NCBI GenBank assembly: GCA_022690815.1
Contig: JALCZJ010000022.1
Span: 1-46,043, forward strand
Source of the DNA: Ferrimicrobium sp.
GTDB taxonomy: Bacteria; Actinomycetota; Acidimicrobiia; Acidimicrobiales; Acidimicrobiaceae
DNA length: 46,043 nt
Reading direction: 5' to 3'
In this document: in pieces, positions 33,461 to 42,268 of the stretch
Position numbering within the stretch: position 1 is the first letter of the stretch
How the letters are laid out: every line of letters begins with the position of its first letter
Notes under the pieces: generated by a model
The model's database searches: none
What the model was told of the DNA's origin: nothing
The model's input: only the letters and a program-made list of their open reading frames with translations
Program-made: the position numbers and the translations under genes

Positions 33461-33793
33461 ATGGCTCACTTTCAATACCTGATCCTGATGGCTCTTTGCC
33501 TCATTGCCACCCTCCCGCTCGAGCTGCTCGGCGCACGCGTCTGGCGACAACCGAAACGGCTTCTCATGACCGTGGGGATCGTCGCCGTGTTATTCTCCGC
33601 CTTTGACGCTCTCTCGATCAAGCAAGGGCTGTGGACATACTCCAGGCACTACACAACAGGGGTCAAGCTAGCTGGCACGCTACCGATTGAAGAGGTCGCC
33701 TTCTTCATCGTGATACCGATCTGTGCTCTGCTCACGTTCGAAACCGTCCGGCATCGCCGCGCGTTGTTCGCGCGGCTTAGGCAAAGAAGTTAG
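33461..33793 (+). CDS. crtYc: Lycopene cyclase subunit (CrtYc-type)
   Basis: A 110-aa membrane protein with three hydrophobic helices. The conserved LPIEEVAFFIVIP block near residues 74-86 is the signature of the heterodimeric bacterial lycopene cyclases. These proteins work in pairs to close ionone rings on lycopene. GTG 33455 is an alternative start. crtYd follows after one base. Confidence 0.85.
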   Translation: MAHFQYLILMALCLIATLPLELLGARVWRQPKRLLMTVGIVAVLFSAFDALSIKQGLWTYSRHYTTGVKLAGTLPIEEVAFFIVIPICALLTFETVRHRRALFARLRQRS

Positions 33794-33794
33794 C

Positions 33795-34139
33795 GTGGGA
33801 CTCTACACCATTGAGGCCATCGGTGCAGTCCTGGCAACAATCATCATCGACCGCTTCGTCACCAAGTCCCGCGCATTGCGCACGCTTAACTTTTGGATTG
33901 CGTGGATTATCGTGGCGATCTTCCAAATCCCTGTCGATGGCTGGTTGACCAAGCTTTCGAGTCCGATCGTCATCTACAACGCCCATCAGTTCTCAGGGAT
34001 CAGATTTCCCTGGTCGATACCGATCGAAGATTTTGCCTACGGCTTTGCCCTGACACTCTTGACCATCACCCTCTGGCTACGCTTTGCGCCCAACGGCGAC
34101 AACGCTCCCAAAGAGAAGTCGCCCACCCAACAGCGCTGA
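33795..34139 (+). CDS. crtYd: Lycopene cyclase subunit (CrtYd-type)
   Basis: A 114-aa membrane protein with three helices and the matching signature IPIEDFAYGFALTL near residues 72-85. The GTG start at 33795 lies one base after the crtYc stop, so the two subunits are coupled. With CrtZ downstream, beta-type rings are likelier than the epsilon rings made by some corynebacterial pairs, but sequence alone does not decide this. Confidence 0.85.
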   Translation: MGLYTIEAIGAVLATIIIDRFVTKSRALRTLNFWIAWIIVAIFQIPVDGWLTKLSSPIVIYNAHQFSGIRFPWSIPIEDFAYGFALTLLTITLWLRFAPNGDNAPKEKSPTQQR

Positions 34140-34494
34140 CGAATCATGCTGATCAGCCTCTGATCGCTGGAACCGATCACGATCACAGTGCACCTTGCCT
34201 TCGCTAGGCTCGCACCGAGAGCTGTGGGATAATCCACTCGTACTTTGTCCCAACCTTCAACGCAGGGGCACCACTACCACCATGACTCAAGCTACCATGA
34301 TTCGCCGCCATTGACTTGCGATTACGACGCTCCAGTCGTTGAGTGTTGTTACCCTGGCATCACACCAGGAGTCGGTTACCAAATGACGTCTTCTCAAGCA
34401 TCATCTGACAGTCCCGGCAGTCCTTGGATGAGGAGCCGGAGAATAATAACAGCAGCCGTTCTGTTAGACTTACCAAGAGAACAAGGAGAGTCTT
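34140..34494. other. 355-base spacer before crtZ
   Basis: No credible gene on either strand. It includes the probable crtZ promoter at its end. A small CCTGG/CCAGG hairpin near 34350-34370 is too weak to call. Confidence 0.5.
34465..34470 (+). promoter_or_regulatory. Possible crtZ -10 box (TAGACT)
   Basis: TAGACT lies 24 bases before the crtZ ATG; the predicted short leader contains AAGGAGAG. No clear -35 was seen. Confidence 0.35.
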
Positions 34495-34956
34495 ATGGTC
34501 TTTGTCGCGATTCTCATCGCTACCTTCATCCTCATGGAGCCAGTGGCCTATCTGGCGCACCGGGCAATTATGCACGGTGTGGCCTGGTTTTTACACGCCT
34601 CCCATCACCGCCCGAGGGAGACGACGTTCGAGGCCAATGACCTCTTCCCCATCGGCTTCGCGGTGCCCACCATTGTCCTCTTCTGGCTCGCCACCTCGCA
34701 CCCCGCCCTGTTGCCGATCGCCATCGGCATTACGCTCTACGGCGCCGCCTATAGCTTTGTCCACGACTTCTACATTCACCAGCGGCTCGGGGCGATCCCA
34801 AAGGTTCGCTATCTCGAGTACCTTAAGCATGCTCATGCGCTACATCACCTCTACAACGAAGAGCCGTATGGCATGTTGGCACCCATCATCCCTGCGCGGC
34901 TGCGCCCAATGATGGAGCTCGAGGTCGTCCAGAGCTGGAATCCCGCCCGGTCGTAG
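34495..34956 (+). CDS. crtZ: Beta-carotene hydroxylase (CrtZ)
   Basis: A 153-aa di-iron membrane hydroxylase that adds 3-hydroxyl groups to beta-ionone rings, leading toward zeaxanthin. All four histidine clusters are visible: HRAIMH near residue 22, HASHH, HDFYIHQR and HALHH. Four hydrophobic segments surround them. AAGGAG sits 6 bases before ATG. It is separated from crtYd by 355 bases and probably has its own promoter. Confidence 0.94.
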   Translation: MVFVAILIATFILMEPVAYLAHRAIMHGVAWFLHASHHRPRETTFEANDLFPIGFAVPTIVLFWLATSHPALLPIAIGITLYGAAYSFVHDFYIHQRLGAIPKVRYLEYLKHAHALHHLYNEEPYGMLAPIIPARLRPMMELEVVQSWNPARS

Positions 34957-35249
34957 CTTCACATGTCTGGTTCGTCGAACCGCTCTTCCTCGACGCCTGG
35001 TGCTCAGAGCCTTAGAAGCACGGTTTAGCCCCTCACCTCGGGCGACCAGTTCGTGGCCGTTGATGCGTTAGTAACGACGTCCTTTCAGCCACAGCGGTTT
35101 CGTGGGGGCAGGCGGCCTGCTAATTGACAGTGACCCGCTGATCCACGATCAGCCGCTCACTTTGGCTAAGCGATCAAACAGCCTCCGGCATTGAACTGAA
35201 CACGGAGCCAGCGCCAAGATTGCGTTGACGTCGATGAGGTTGTTTCGTG
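34957..35249. other. 293-base spacer after crtZ
   Basis: Between convergent crtZ and the DUF6671 gene. No credible ORF. It contains one perfect hairpin (35137-35153). I looked for remnants of the tnpB found at the window end and saw none. Confidence 0.45.
35137..35153. repeat. Perfect 7-bp hairpin in the crtZ/DUF6671 spacer
   Basis: GCTGATC (35137-35143), loop CAC, GATCAGC (35147-35153). It is 97 bases beyond the DUF6671 stop, without a T run. Confidence 0.5.
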
Positions 35250-36104
35250 TCATGGGTTGCACATTGGACACATCGATGGGTCGGCCTGACTGATGAGCGG
35301 AATGCGCACGCGCTCCCCGCAGCGTGGACATCCCTCGATGACCGCGCGATCGAGACTGGTCTCTGAGCCACACGCTGAGCACGCGAGGCCAGCCTCGTGT
35401 TCGACGACACCAAAGCCTGGACACGAGCACGCAGGACAACGACGTGCCAACCGATCTGCGAGCCGATTCGCCGCGTCTTTGATCACCAGTGAGCGCGTGG
35501 GACACAGGTGCGCACGTTGATCGGTCTCGATGATCACACAGCCATCGGTCGAACTCGTCCCGATGCACTCGAGCGCGGCCACGAGCTGATCGTAGTTCAC
35601 CACACCCTTGGCGATGGGATCCAGCACCTGATCACCTCGTTTGACGATCACGCCCTGCGGACCAAAATCGATGGAGGCCAAGAACGCACCGAGATCGTCA
35701 CCTGGTCGCGCGCGCACCGATGCCGCCATCGTCTCAAAACTGAGCACCTCTTCGATCAGGGTGAAGCCAAACTCGAGATCGACATACCCCACAAGCTCTT
35801 GGTCATAGGTCAACAAGGGAAGCTCGGGGTAGGGTCCAAGTGTCCCCTCAGAAGCCACACCCCGAGGGAGTCCCAAAGCCTCCAGCCCCGCACGCGCCTT
35901 TAACAGAACGACCTCGGACGCCGGGGCCGGACGCTCGATCTCGCCAGCGAAGGTGCCAAACTGATCGGTGTCAAGGGCTACCACCCTCGTGACGAGACCC
36001 ACGGTCGCGAGCGCTGGAGCAATCTGGGCCTCTTTGCCATGCTTGGTTGCGAGCGCCACCTCAGCGTCGTGCCACGGTGCTCCCTGTCTAGCATCCACAA
36101 CCAC
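35250..36104 (-). CDS. DUF6671 family protein with two C-terminal zinc ribbons
   Basis: A 284-aa protein of unknown function. Its N-terminal part (LATKHGKEAQIAPAL, VVALDTDQFGTFAGEI, VLLKARAGLEALGLPRGVASEGTLGP) is the DUF6671 domain as I know it. From about residue 225 it has four CxxC-type pairs (CPAC, CSAC, CPRC, CPMC), consistent with two zinc ribbons. The KARAG...GLPRGVASEG stretch recalls the substrate loop of Maf/HAM1-type nucleotide pyrophosphatases, which is speculative. The GTG 36104 start has GAGG upstream; GTG 36098 is an alternative. Confidence 0.8.
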   Translation of the reverse strand: MVVDARQGAPWHDAEVALATKHGKEAQIAPALATVGLVTRVVALDTDQFGTFAGEIERPAPASEVVLLKARAGLEALGLPRGVASEGTLGPYPELPLLTYDQELVGYVDLEFGFTLIEEVLSFETMAASVRARPGDDLGAFLASIDFGPQGVIVKRGDQVLDPIAKGVVNYDQLVAALECIGTSSTDGCVIIETDQRAHLCPTRSLVIKDAANRLADRLARRCPACSCPGFGVVEHEAGLACSACGSETSLDRAVIEGCPRCGERVRIPLISQADPSMCPMCNP

Positions 36105-36193
36105 ACCACCTCATCGAACGATACAAACCTGTGCGGGCCCAACAGCCGAGATCGACATAGCCAAATGGGTCACCCATCCGAGCTCGGCGTCGG

Positions 36194-37510
36194 TCAAAGC
36201 TCAAGCTTGTCGCACACGTTCTCATCACAGGGATGACAAGCTATCGAAGACACAACCTGCTCGTGATCGACCTCGGACCAATCCACGTCGCGACACGCCA
36301 ACCAGATGAGGAGACCACAAGCGAAAACTCTGAGCCTCGTCGCCGCACTCCGAGCCCATTGTAGGGGGTGAGCTTTCCCTGTCAAGACACGCTCGATTGG
36401 GACCTGACAAACGTGATGGACGCCGATTGCCACCACCGTCGCGATCCCTAGAAACCCGATCAGCATCACGGCTCCACTCAGTCCTCCACTGTTGTTCCAG
36501 ACCCCAGAGGGTAGCGCCAGCAGGAAGAGCGGCTTGTGGACGAGATAGAGTTCAAACGAGACGATACCGAGATAGGTGAGGACTCGGCTGGTCATGAACG
36601 ATCGCTTGCGGTCAAGATCCTTGCTGACGGCAGCCCCGAGCAGTGCTACAAAGGCGGGCAGCGCAACGAGCAGTACCATCGGTCGAGAAAGCCCGTGTCC
36701 ATGGTTCAACGAGTAGTCAGCACCCACGGCGACGAGCACCCCCAACCACGCCAACGCCAGGCCGAAGATCAGCGAGGGCTTTGGGAGGCGTACTCCTTCC
36801 CGCATAGCACGGGCCAACAGCATTCCAAGGAGGAAGAAGCCAAACTGGTACGGTGGAAAGACGAAGAATAACCAATAGCGCACCGGCTCAGCGACACCGG
36901 TTACTGTAGCCGTCAGCGGAGCAACAACCAAGATCCCTAGCGTGATGGCCACCAACGTCCAATACCCTCGTGCTCGCAATCGCTCGATGCCCGCCAACAC
37001 GAACGGGAAGGCGAGATAAAAGAAGATCTCACACGAAAGCGACCAGCTCACCCCGTTACCACCAAAGTACACCCGCTCCTTTGGCCACCATGCTTGAAAC
37101 AGGGTCAGCTCGAGCACCTTGCCCCTGGCCCCTGGAATGCGCTCATATCGGGAAAGTGCTAGGTACGCAAAGATCATGAGGGCCAAGGTGATCGGATAGA
37201 GTTTTGCGATTCTTCGCCACCAAAACTGACGAACAGCGATTGGACGATGAAGCCAAGCCCAGGTAAGCACGAAGCCAGACAGCAAGAAAAAGAACTCGAC
37301 ACCCCCATAGCCATAAACCTCGGCCTTGCGCAACACTCGGGTGCTGGTAAAGTAATAGCCCACGTGACAGAGGACGACTCCCACCGCCGCAAAGATCCTG
37401 AGGGCGCTCAAGCGAGGGAGCCGCCGAGGGCGTTCGACGTTGGAGCCGACAGGGGCCTCGTTGATCGCCAAGGCTGTAGCCATAATGTCTTCTACGCTAC
37501 CGACAGACAT
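36194..37510 (-). CDS. Acyltransferase 3 family membrane protein (OafA/YrhL-like)
   Basis: A 438-aa protein with about 10-11 helices and the acyltransferase-3 start RLSALRIFAAVGVVLCHVGYY, whose His is the usual catalytic residue, then FFFLLSGFVLTWAW and RRIAKLYPITL. Such enzymes O-acylate sugars or lipids at the membrane. It lies between DUF6671 and the crt operon, so an acylated carotenoid or envelope sugar is a guess. The start is open: ATG 37510 or ATG 37483, the latter 10 bases after a TAGCGT box. A 13-bp palindrome lies 50 bases upstream. Confidence 0.9.
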   Translation of the reverse strand: MSVGSVEDIMATALAINEAPVGSNVERPRRLPRLSALRIFAAVGVVLCHVGYYFTSTRVLRKAEVYGYGGVEFFFLLSGFVLTWAWLHRPIAVRQFWWRRIAKLYPITLALMIFAYLALSRYERIPGARGKVLELTLFQAWWPKERVYFGGNGVSWSLSCEIFFYLAFPFVLAGIERLRARGYWTLVAITLGILVVAPLTATVTGVAEPVRYWLFFVFPPYQFGFFLLGMLLARAMREGVRLPKPSLIFGLALAWLGVLVAVGADYSLNHGHGLSRPMVLLVALPAFVALLGAAVSKDLDRKRSFMTSRVLTYLGIVSFELYLVHKPLFLLALPSGVWNNSGGLSGAVMLIGFLGIATVVAIGVHHVCQVPIERVLTGKAHPLQWARSAATRLRVFACGLLIWLACRDVDWSEVDHEQVVSSIACHPCDENVCDKLEL

Positions 37511-37559
37511 TCACCGCGAGCGTAGCTCAATCTGAGAAGCGTCTGAGATCGTCTTTCAC

Positions 37560-37572
37560 GCGTCTTAGACGC
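37560..37572 (-). promoter_or_regulatory. 13-bp palindrome upstream of the acyltransferase
   Basis: GCGTCT-T-AGACGC is a perfect palindrome about a central base. A partial copy, GCGTCTGAGATC, lies ~30 bases closer to the gene. This arrangement suits a repressor site in the 131-base gap between crtB and the acyltransferase. Confidence 0.4.
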
Positions 37573-37641
37573 AGATCCAAAGAGCCCAACCGTGCCCCCG
37601 ACGGGCGGTGGGCAACTCGTCCCACGATCCATGGCCACGCA

Positions 37642-38496
37642 TCACGGGGCGAGCAGCGCCCCAAGGAGAAGTCGCATACGTCTCGACCGGGTAACGGTCG
37701 CTCGACCAGCGAAGACATCGTAATCAACAGCTTCAATCTCGTCGAGAATCGCGGCGTAGACCCGTCGTGCCGCCCGGATACAGCGCAGTGCTCGCCCATG
37801 GAGATAGGCATCTCCAAGGAGGGAATCTCCATACCAGCGACGATTCCGAGCGATTTCATAGGCCATCAGCTCACGAAACGAATCGGTGGCTCGGCGCTGT
37901 TGGAAGGCATTCCAGGCACCAAAGCGATCGATGTCCTCGGTCGGAACATAGATTCGGCCGCGATCGAGATCCTCATCTATGTCTCGTAAGAAATTCGTCA
38001 GCTGAAAAGCATTGCCGAGCGCACGAGCCGGTGCGCGCGCCCCCGGATCAGTGGCACCCAAAATCGGTAACATCATCTCGCCGATGACGGCAGCCGAGCC
38101 ATCCATATAACCAAGCAAGTCGTCGATACTTCGATAACGCTCTACGAGAAAGTCCTGGCGCATCGCGGCGAGAAACCGCTCAAAGTATTCGATCGGCATA
38201 GCAAAGTGATGGATGGTGGCAATCGTTGCCGCCAGAATTGGATCATCAGAGTGATTGCTCTCCACCTCGGCGAGAAATCGTTCCCTGAAGGCATCGACTC
38301 TAGAGAGACGCTCGGTGGCATCACTTTGGTCGACATCGACGATGTCGTCCACGTAACGACAGAACCCATAGAGGGCAAAGACATATGGGCGTCGATCTTT
38401 GGAAAGGAGTGCAGAGGCAAGGTAGTAGGTCTTGCCGTGGCGTCGGTTCAGTTCCCGCGAGGGTGCAACCAGTTCGCTATCGAGTTGGTCGCTCAT
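37642..38496 (-). CDS. crtB: Phytoene synthase (CrtB)
   Basis: This head-to-head prenyltransferase joins two geranylgeranyl diphosphates to phytoene. It has the first Asp motif YVDDIVD, the second motif NFLRDIDEDLDRGRIYVP, and the family start TYYLASALLSKDRRPYVFALYGFCR. ATG 38496 (284 aa) is chosen because it overlaps the crtI stop by four bases; the open frame upstream has no similarity. It is the last gene of the crtE-crtI-crtB operon. Confidence 0.95.
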   Translation of the reverse strand: MSDQLDSELVAPSRELNRRHGKTYYLASALLSKDRRPYVFALYGFCRYVDDIVDVDQSDATERLSRVDAFRERFLAEVESNHSDDPILAATIATIHHFAMPIEYFERFLAAMRQDFLVERYRSIDDLLGYMDGSAAVIGEMMLPILGATDPGARAPARALGNAFQLTNFLRDIDEDLDRGRIYVPTEDIDRFGAWNAFQQRRATDSFRELMAYEIARNRRWYGDSLLGDAYLHGRALRCIRAARRVYAAILDEIEAVDYDVFAGRATVTRSRRMRLLLGALLAP

Positions 38497-39980
38497 GACA
38501 ACCCCTTGGCAATCTCGAGAGCTGACAGCCTTCCCGACACCATCACCAACGGCAACCCCACGCCTGGTTGGGTTCCAGAGCCGGTTCGTACCAGGTTTGG
38601 GATCACCGGATCTGCGAGCGAGGGACGGAACGGACCGCTCTGAAAGAACGTATGTGCGATCGAAAACGGTGTGCCGGCATCCATGCCCATTCCCGCCCAG
38701 TCGCGTGGGTCCAAATCGAGGCGCACCGGTGTCGCCAACTCCGGCGTCACCCCGTATCGTTCGAGTCTGCGATCGAAGCGCTCGACAAAGGCACCGCCGA
38801 GCCGCTCCCAATCGAATCGACCATCAAGATTGGGCGTTGGCTCGAGCGCATACACGATGTGAGATCCCGGCGGTGCAAGTTGCGGGTCCGACCGCGTGGG
38901 GATTGAAACCAACGTCGATGGATCACGCATGAGACGCCCCTGGTCGACGAGATCGCGAAAGGCCCCCGCCCACTCCGTGCCGAAGAAGATGTTGTGGTGT
39001 GCAAGAGCTGTTGGTATCTCACCTTGGACGCCGCGCAACGACAAATAACAGGACGGTGACATCGTCCAGTGACGACCCCCGAGACGCGTGAAGGGCCGCC
39101 CAAGCAAGAGCGCGAGTTGGCCAGGATCCATGGAGGCGATAACGGCCTCACAGTCGATAGAGCCGCCGTCGGTGATCACACGTGTCACGCGGTGCTCATG
39201 CATGACAAAGGCCTCTACCTGCGTGCCATATCGGAACTCGACGCCTAGATCACTCGCCAGCTTTGCCAACCCGTCCGCCGCTGCTCGCATACCACCAACC
39301 GGCTGAACGACCCCATGGACAACGTCCATGTAGCCGATGATGGCAAAGATGCCCAACGCCTTCAACGGCGAAAGCCCCGCGTACAGCGCCTGAAAGCTGA
39401 ACAGCCGCTGCAGACGTTCGTCACGAAAGTGGTGACCAACCACCGCTGGAAGACGCTGGAACCCACGCAGCCTCATCAACCGCCACATCGCTGTGGGGTT
39501 CTTGAGCAGCGCTGCAACGCTATTGAGCTGGATGTCGATAAACGAGGGGAACTCCACAGCGAAGAGTTCTTGCAGGTAACGGCGAAATCGCAGGTAAGCC
39601 TCGGCTTGGTCTCGCGAGATCTTGGCTTCGATCTCTGCGTACATCTGATCTGGGTTGCTATAGGTCGCAATCCGACCACCACCGTCTACCGTCGAGGCAT
39701 CGGCAAAGGAGGCGAGGTAGCCAGGCTCAAGCTGACGAAACTGGACATAGTCATCCGGATCAGCACCAGCTCGACGAAAGATATCTTGGAACAACTCAGG
39801 CATCGTGAACACGGTCGGTCCAGTGTCAATGAAAAAACCTTCACGATCGAAGCGACCGGACCGCCCACCAGGGTAGAGGTTGCGATCGATCACCGTCACC
39901 CGATGCCCCTGGCGAGCTAGCTCAACCGCCGCTGTCAATCCAGAGAATCCAGCGCCAATGACCACCGTCGGTGATGGCAT
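38493..39980 (-). CDS. crtI: Phytoene desaturase (CrtI)
   Basis: A 495-aa FAD enzyme that desaturates phytoene toward lycopene. The N-terminal dinucleotide fold is VVIGAGFSGLTAAVELARQG with GGRSGRF following; the C-terminal block GSGTQPGVGLPLVMVSGRLSA is the bacterial CrtI signature. ATG 39980 overlaps the crtE stop (TGATG). How many double bonds it introduces cannot be read from sequence; lycopene is assumed because lycopene cyclase genes are present. Confidence 0.95.
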   Translation of the reverse strand: MPSPTVVIGAGFSGLTAAVELARQGHRVTVIDRNLYPGGRSGRFDREGFFIDTGPTVFTMPELFQDIFRRAGADPDDYVQFRQLEPGYLASFADASTVDGGGRIATYSNPDQMYAEIEAKISRDQAEAYLRFRRYLQELFAVEFPSFIDIQLNSVAALLKNPTAMWRLMRLRGFQRLPAVVGHHFRDERLQRLFSFQALYAGLSPLKALGIFAIIGYMDVVHGVVQPVGGMRAAADGLAKLASDLGVEFRYGTQVEAFVMHEHRVTRVITDGGSIDCEAVIASMDPGQLALLLGRPFTRLGGRHWTMSPSCYLSLRGVQGEIPTALAHHNIFFGTEWAGAFRDLVDQGRLMRDPSTLVSIPTRSDPQLAPPGSHIVYALEPTPNLDGRFDWERLGGAFVERFDRRLERYGVTPELATPVRLDLDPRDWAGMGMDAGTPFSIAHTFFQSGPFRPSLADPVIPNLVRTGSGTQPGVGLPLVMVSGRLSALEIAKGLS

Positions 39981-41074
39981 CAATGCAACCTATCGACGAC
40001 AAACCCAGCCATCTCTCCAAGGGCGGCGCGCGCCTCGGGGATCAGGTTTAGTCCATCTAAGGCCTCCATGGAACGGAGGAACAGTTGGTCGATTCGATCC
40101 TCCATCGCCTGGAGCGCTCCCGACTCCTCAATCAACCGTTGCAGAGCTGTGATCTCGTGCATGGTGAGATCCTCACGCCCAAACAGCCCCTCGAAGAGTT
40201 CACGCTCTGCCGAAGACCACTTCTGGCATGCCAACCCTATCAGCAGGGTCTGCTTCCCTTCTCGCAAGTCATCGCCGACTGGCTTCTTGGTGCGTTCGGT
40301 CTGGCCAAAAACTCCCAAGACGTCATCACGCAGCTGGAATGCCATCCCCAATGGGACTGCAAAGTCGGTGATGGCATCCGAGGCAGCAAAGTAATGCTCC
40401 GCCATCGCAGCACCGATATGCATCGGACGCTCAACGGTGTATTTACCCGACTTATAAAGCGCGATCCTCTCAGCCTTGATCAACGAGGTATGGGCAGCAA
40501 AGCTACCGGACACATCCAGCGACTGACCGAGGTTCACCTCGAGCTTGAGCTCGGCGTAGAGTTGTCTGGCTCGACGGTTCGCGTCAATAAACATCTGATC
40601 GGCATAGGCGAACGCGAGATCGCCAACCAAAATAGCCATGGAATCCCCGTATTGAACCGACGATCCACGCAACTGTTCTTGATGATGTTGGGCTGCAAAC
40701 GCTGCATGCACCGATGGCTCTCCACGTCGCAAGGCTGAACGATCCATGAGGTCATCGTGGATCAGCGCAAAGGTATGCAACAGCTCCAACCCAATCAAGG
40801 TATGCATGAGCGTGGGGTCGTCTGGATCGACTCCCATGCCAACGGCCGTCCAGTAACAGAATGCAGGACGGAGACGCTTGCCGCCCGCGGTGACAAACCG
40901 ACGTAATGCCTCGATCGGCATCGAAAATTCTGGGTCGATCAAACTCCAACGGGTGTATTCGGTTGTGAGGAACTTGAGGAGCTCAGATTCGACCCTCCGA
41001 GATATCTCGACGATGGAACGAGGTGCGGCCACATCGACCAGTATGTGAGCCAACGAATTGTTCTCCTCCAGCAC
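39980..41074 (-). CDS. crtE: Polyprenyl (geranylgeranyl) diphosphate synthase (CrtE)
   Basis: A 364-aa trans-prenyltransferase. The first Asp-rich motif is LIHDDLMDRSALRRG, the second LRDDVLGVFG, with GGKRLRPAFCYWTA upstream of the first. Its place at the head of crtE-crtI-crtB makes geranylgeranyl diphosphate the likely product. The GTG start at 41074 has AAAGGAAG about 5 bases upstream. Substrate comes from the MEP genes dxs and ispE in this window. Confidence 0.94.
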   Translation of the reverse strand: MLEENNSLAHILVDVAAPRSIVEISRRVESELLKFLTTEYTRWSLIDPEFSMPIEALRRFVTAGGKRLRPAFCYWTAVGMGVDPDDPTLMHTLIGLELLHTFALIHDDLMDRSALRRGEPSVHAAFAAQHHQEQLRGSSVQYGDSMAILVGDLAFAYADQMFIDANRRARQLYAELKLEVNLGQSLDVSGSFAAHTSLIKAERIALYKSGKYTVERPMHIGAAMAEHYFAASDAITDFAVPLGMAFQLRDDVLGVFGQTERTKKPVGDDLREGKQTLLIGLACQKWSSAERELFEGLFGREDLTMHEITALQRLIEESGALQAMEDRIDQLFLRSMEALDGLNLIPEARAALGEMAGFVVDRLH

Positions 41075-41152
41075 ACCAACTTCCTTTCAACGGGCTCTCT
41101 GACAGATACAACCACCTAAGGTCTCTTCCCTCTTCCCGGTTTGTGAGACTTT

Positions 41153-41178
41153 GCCAATAAGCTGGGCCAATAGGCTGG
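41153..41178. repeat. 13-bp tandem repeat in the crtE upstream region
   Basis: GCCAATAAGCTGG (41153-41165) followed by GCCAATAGGCTGG (41166-41178), one mismatch. It lies about 80 bases before the crtE start and could be a pair of binding sites or a slippage product. Confidence 0.7.
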
Positions 41179-41400
41179 GCGATCAAGCCGAGAAGCCAAT
41201 CTTAGGGAATCGGAACTCGTGCACTGAACCGGACCTCGTTGGGTAGGACCTCTCGCAAAAGCCGTTTTTTAGACAAAACCTTTCCTTTAGACAGCTTACC
41301 GAGCAACGACGACTACACAAAGACCTTGGGTGTCGATTCTTGGGCTTCACGCGTCCACGACGCGTGCCACCGCAACACACGAGTCGGCGCCATGCTCCCC

Positions 41401-41406
41401 TAAGGT
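41401..41406 (+). promoter_or_regulatory. PHP-gene -10 box (TAAGGT), leaderless start
   Basis: TAAGGT ends 7 bases before GTG 41414, without a Shine-Dalgarno at usable distance. This decides between several in-frame starts. Confidence 0.45.
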
Positions 41407-41413
41407 GACAGGA

Positions 41414-42160
41414 GTGGGTTCTTGCCGCCTTGACCTTCACACACACACCTATCGCTCCGGGGATGCCAAAACCAGCTTTGCTGAGTACGCCGCAGGAGCT
41501 GAGACCATCGATCTCGTCGCGCTCACCGATCACCATGACATCATGGCGGGTAATGCGCTTCGAGCCACCTATGGGCTGGACACGATCACTGGGGAGGAGA
41601 TCAACTCTGGCCAGGGTGAGGTTATCGGCCTCTATCTCACCTCATTGATCCCGCGAGGCCTCGGCTTGAGCGAGACCTGTCGCCGCATCCATACTCAAGG
41701 TGGACTGGTCTATGTGCCGCACCCCACCGACACCGTCCGACATGGCATCGGTGTCGAACGGCTCGCAGACCTTTGTCAGGAGCAGTTGGTCGATATCGTC
41801 GAGGTCGGTAACTCGAAATCCGTCAAAGTCGACCATCGAGCCGAGGCTATCGCGAACCACTTCGGACTACCGGTCGTCGCATCCTCGGACGCTCACGTAG
41901 GCGAAGCGATCGGGTCTAGCTTTACCACGATTGCGCGACAACCAACCGGGCCCCAAGACCTGGTCTCGCTGCTCATAAGGGGTCGGTACCACCATCGCTT
42001 TGCCGATCCCATCCGGGATCCGACCAAGACCAACGTCACGCCAGGATCGATTGGCGTGATGAGCTACGACGCCACGACTACCAGTTCCAACGAGAGCACG
42101 GCCCAACCGATGCAATACACGAACAACAATACCGACACAAAACCAAACCGCCAACGATGA
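41414..42160 (+). CDS. PHP domain phosphoesterase
   Basis: A 248-aa metal-dependent phosphoesterase of the PHP family. The metal ligands are visible as DLHTHTYRSGDAKTS, ALTDHHD, GEEI, VPHP and SSDAH. Relatives hydrolyse 3',5'-nucleotide bisphosphates or small phosphomonoesters. A Ser/Thr/Asn-rich tail of ~35 residues follows the domain. GTG 41414 is supported by the -10 box 7 bases upstream; GTG 41405 and 41330 are longer alternatives. It is convergent with the FmdB-like gene. Confidence 0.88.
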   Translation: MGSCRLDLHTHTYRSGDAKTSFAEYAAGAETIDLVALTDHHDIMAGNALRATYGLDTITGEEINSGQGEVIGLYLTSLIPRGLGLSETCRRIHTQGGLVYVPHPTDTVRHGIGVERLADLCQEQLVDIVEVGNSKSVKVDHRAEAIANHFGLPVVASSDAHVGEAIGSSFTTIARQPTGPQDLVSLLIRGRYHHRFADPIRDPTKTNVTPGSIGVMSYDATTTSSNESTAQPMQYTNNNTDTKPNRQR

Positions 42161-42268
42161 CGAACGTCGCGGGCACCGACAAGCCAAGAACTTGGAGGGG
42201 ATGACCGCCTGGCCAGTGGTATCGAAACAACCAACGGGTCGAGCCGGATGGTGCGATGGAAGCGGTGA

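Larger units (their letters stand above)
41075..41413. other. 339-base divergent spacer between crtE and the PHP gene
   Basis: Holds the promoters of both genes. It contains a 13-bp imperfect tandem repeat (41153-41178). No gene is seen; the frame upstream of 41414 lacks similarity to PHP proteins. Confidence 0.5.

Noticed and set aside
35137-35153. Rho-independent terminator for the DUF6671 gene or crtZ
   Set aside because: The hairpin has no T tract on either strand and lies about 100 to 180 bases from the stops.
38497-38811. N-terminal extension of CrtB by 105 residues
   Set aside because: The added part overlaps crtI, is Arg-rich without similarity to phytoene synthases, and the ATG at 38496 has the usual ATGA overlap.
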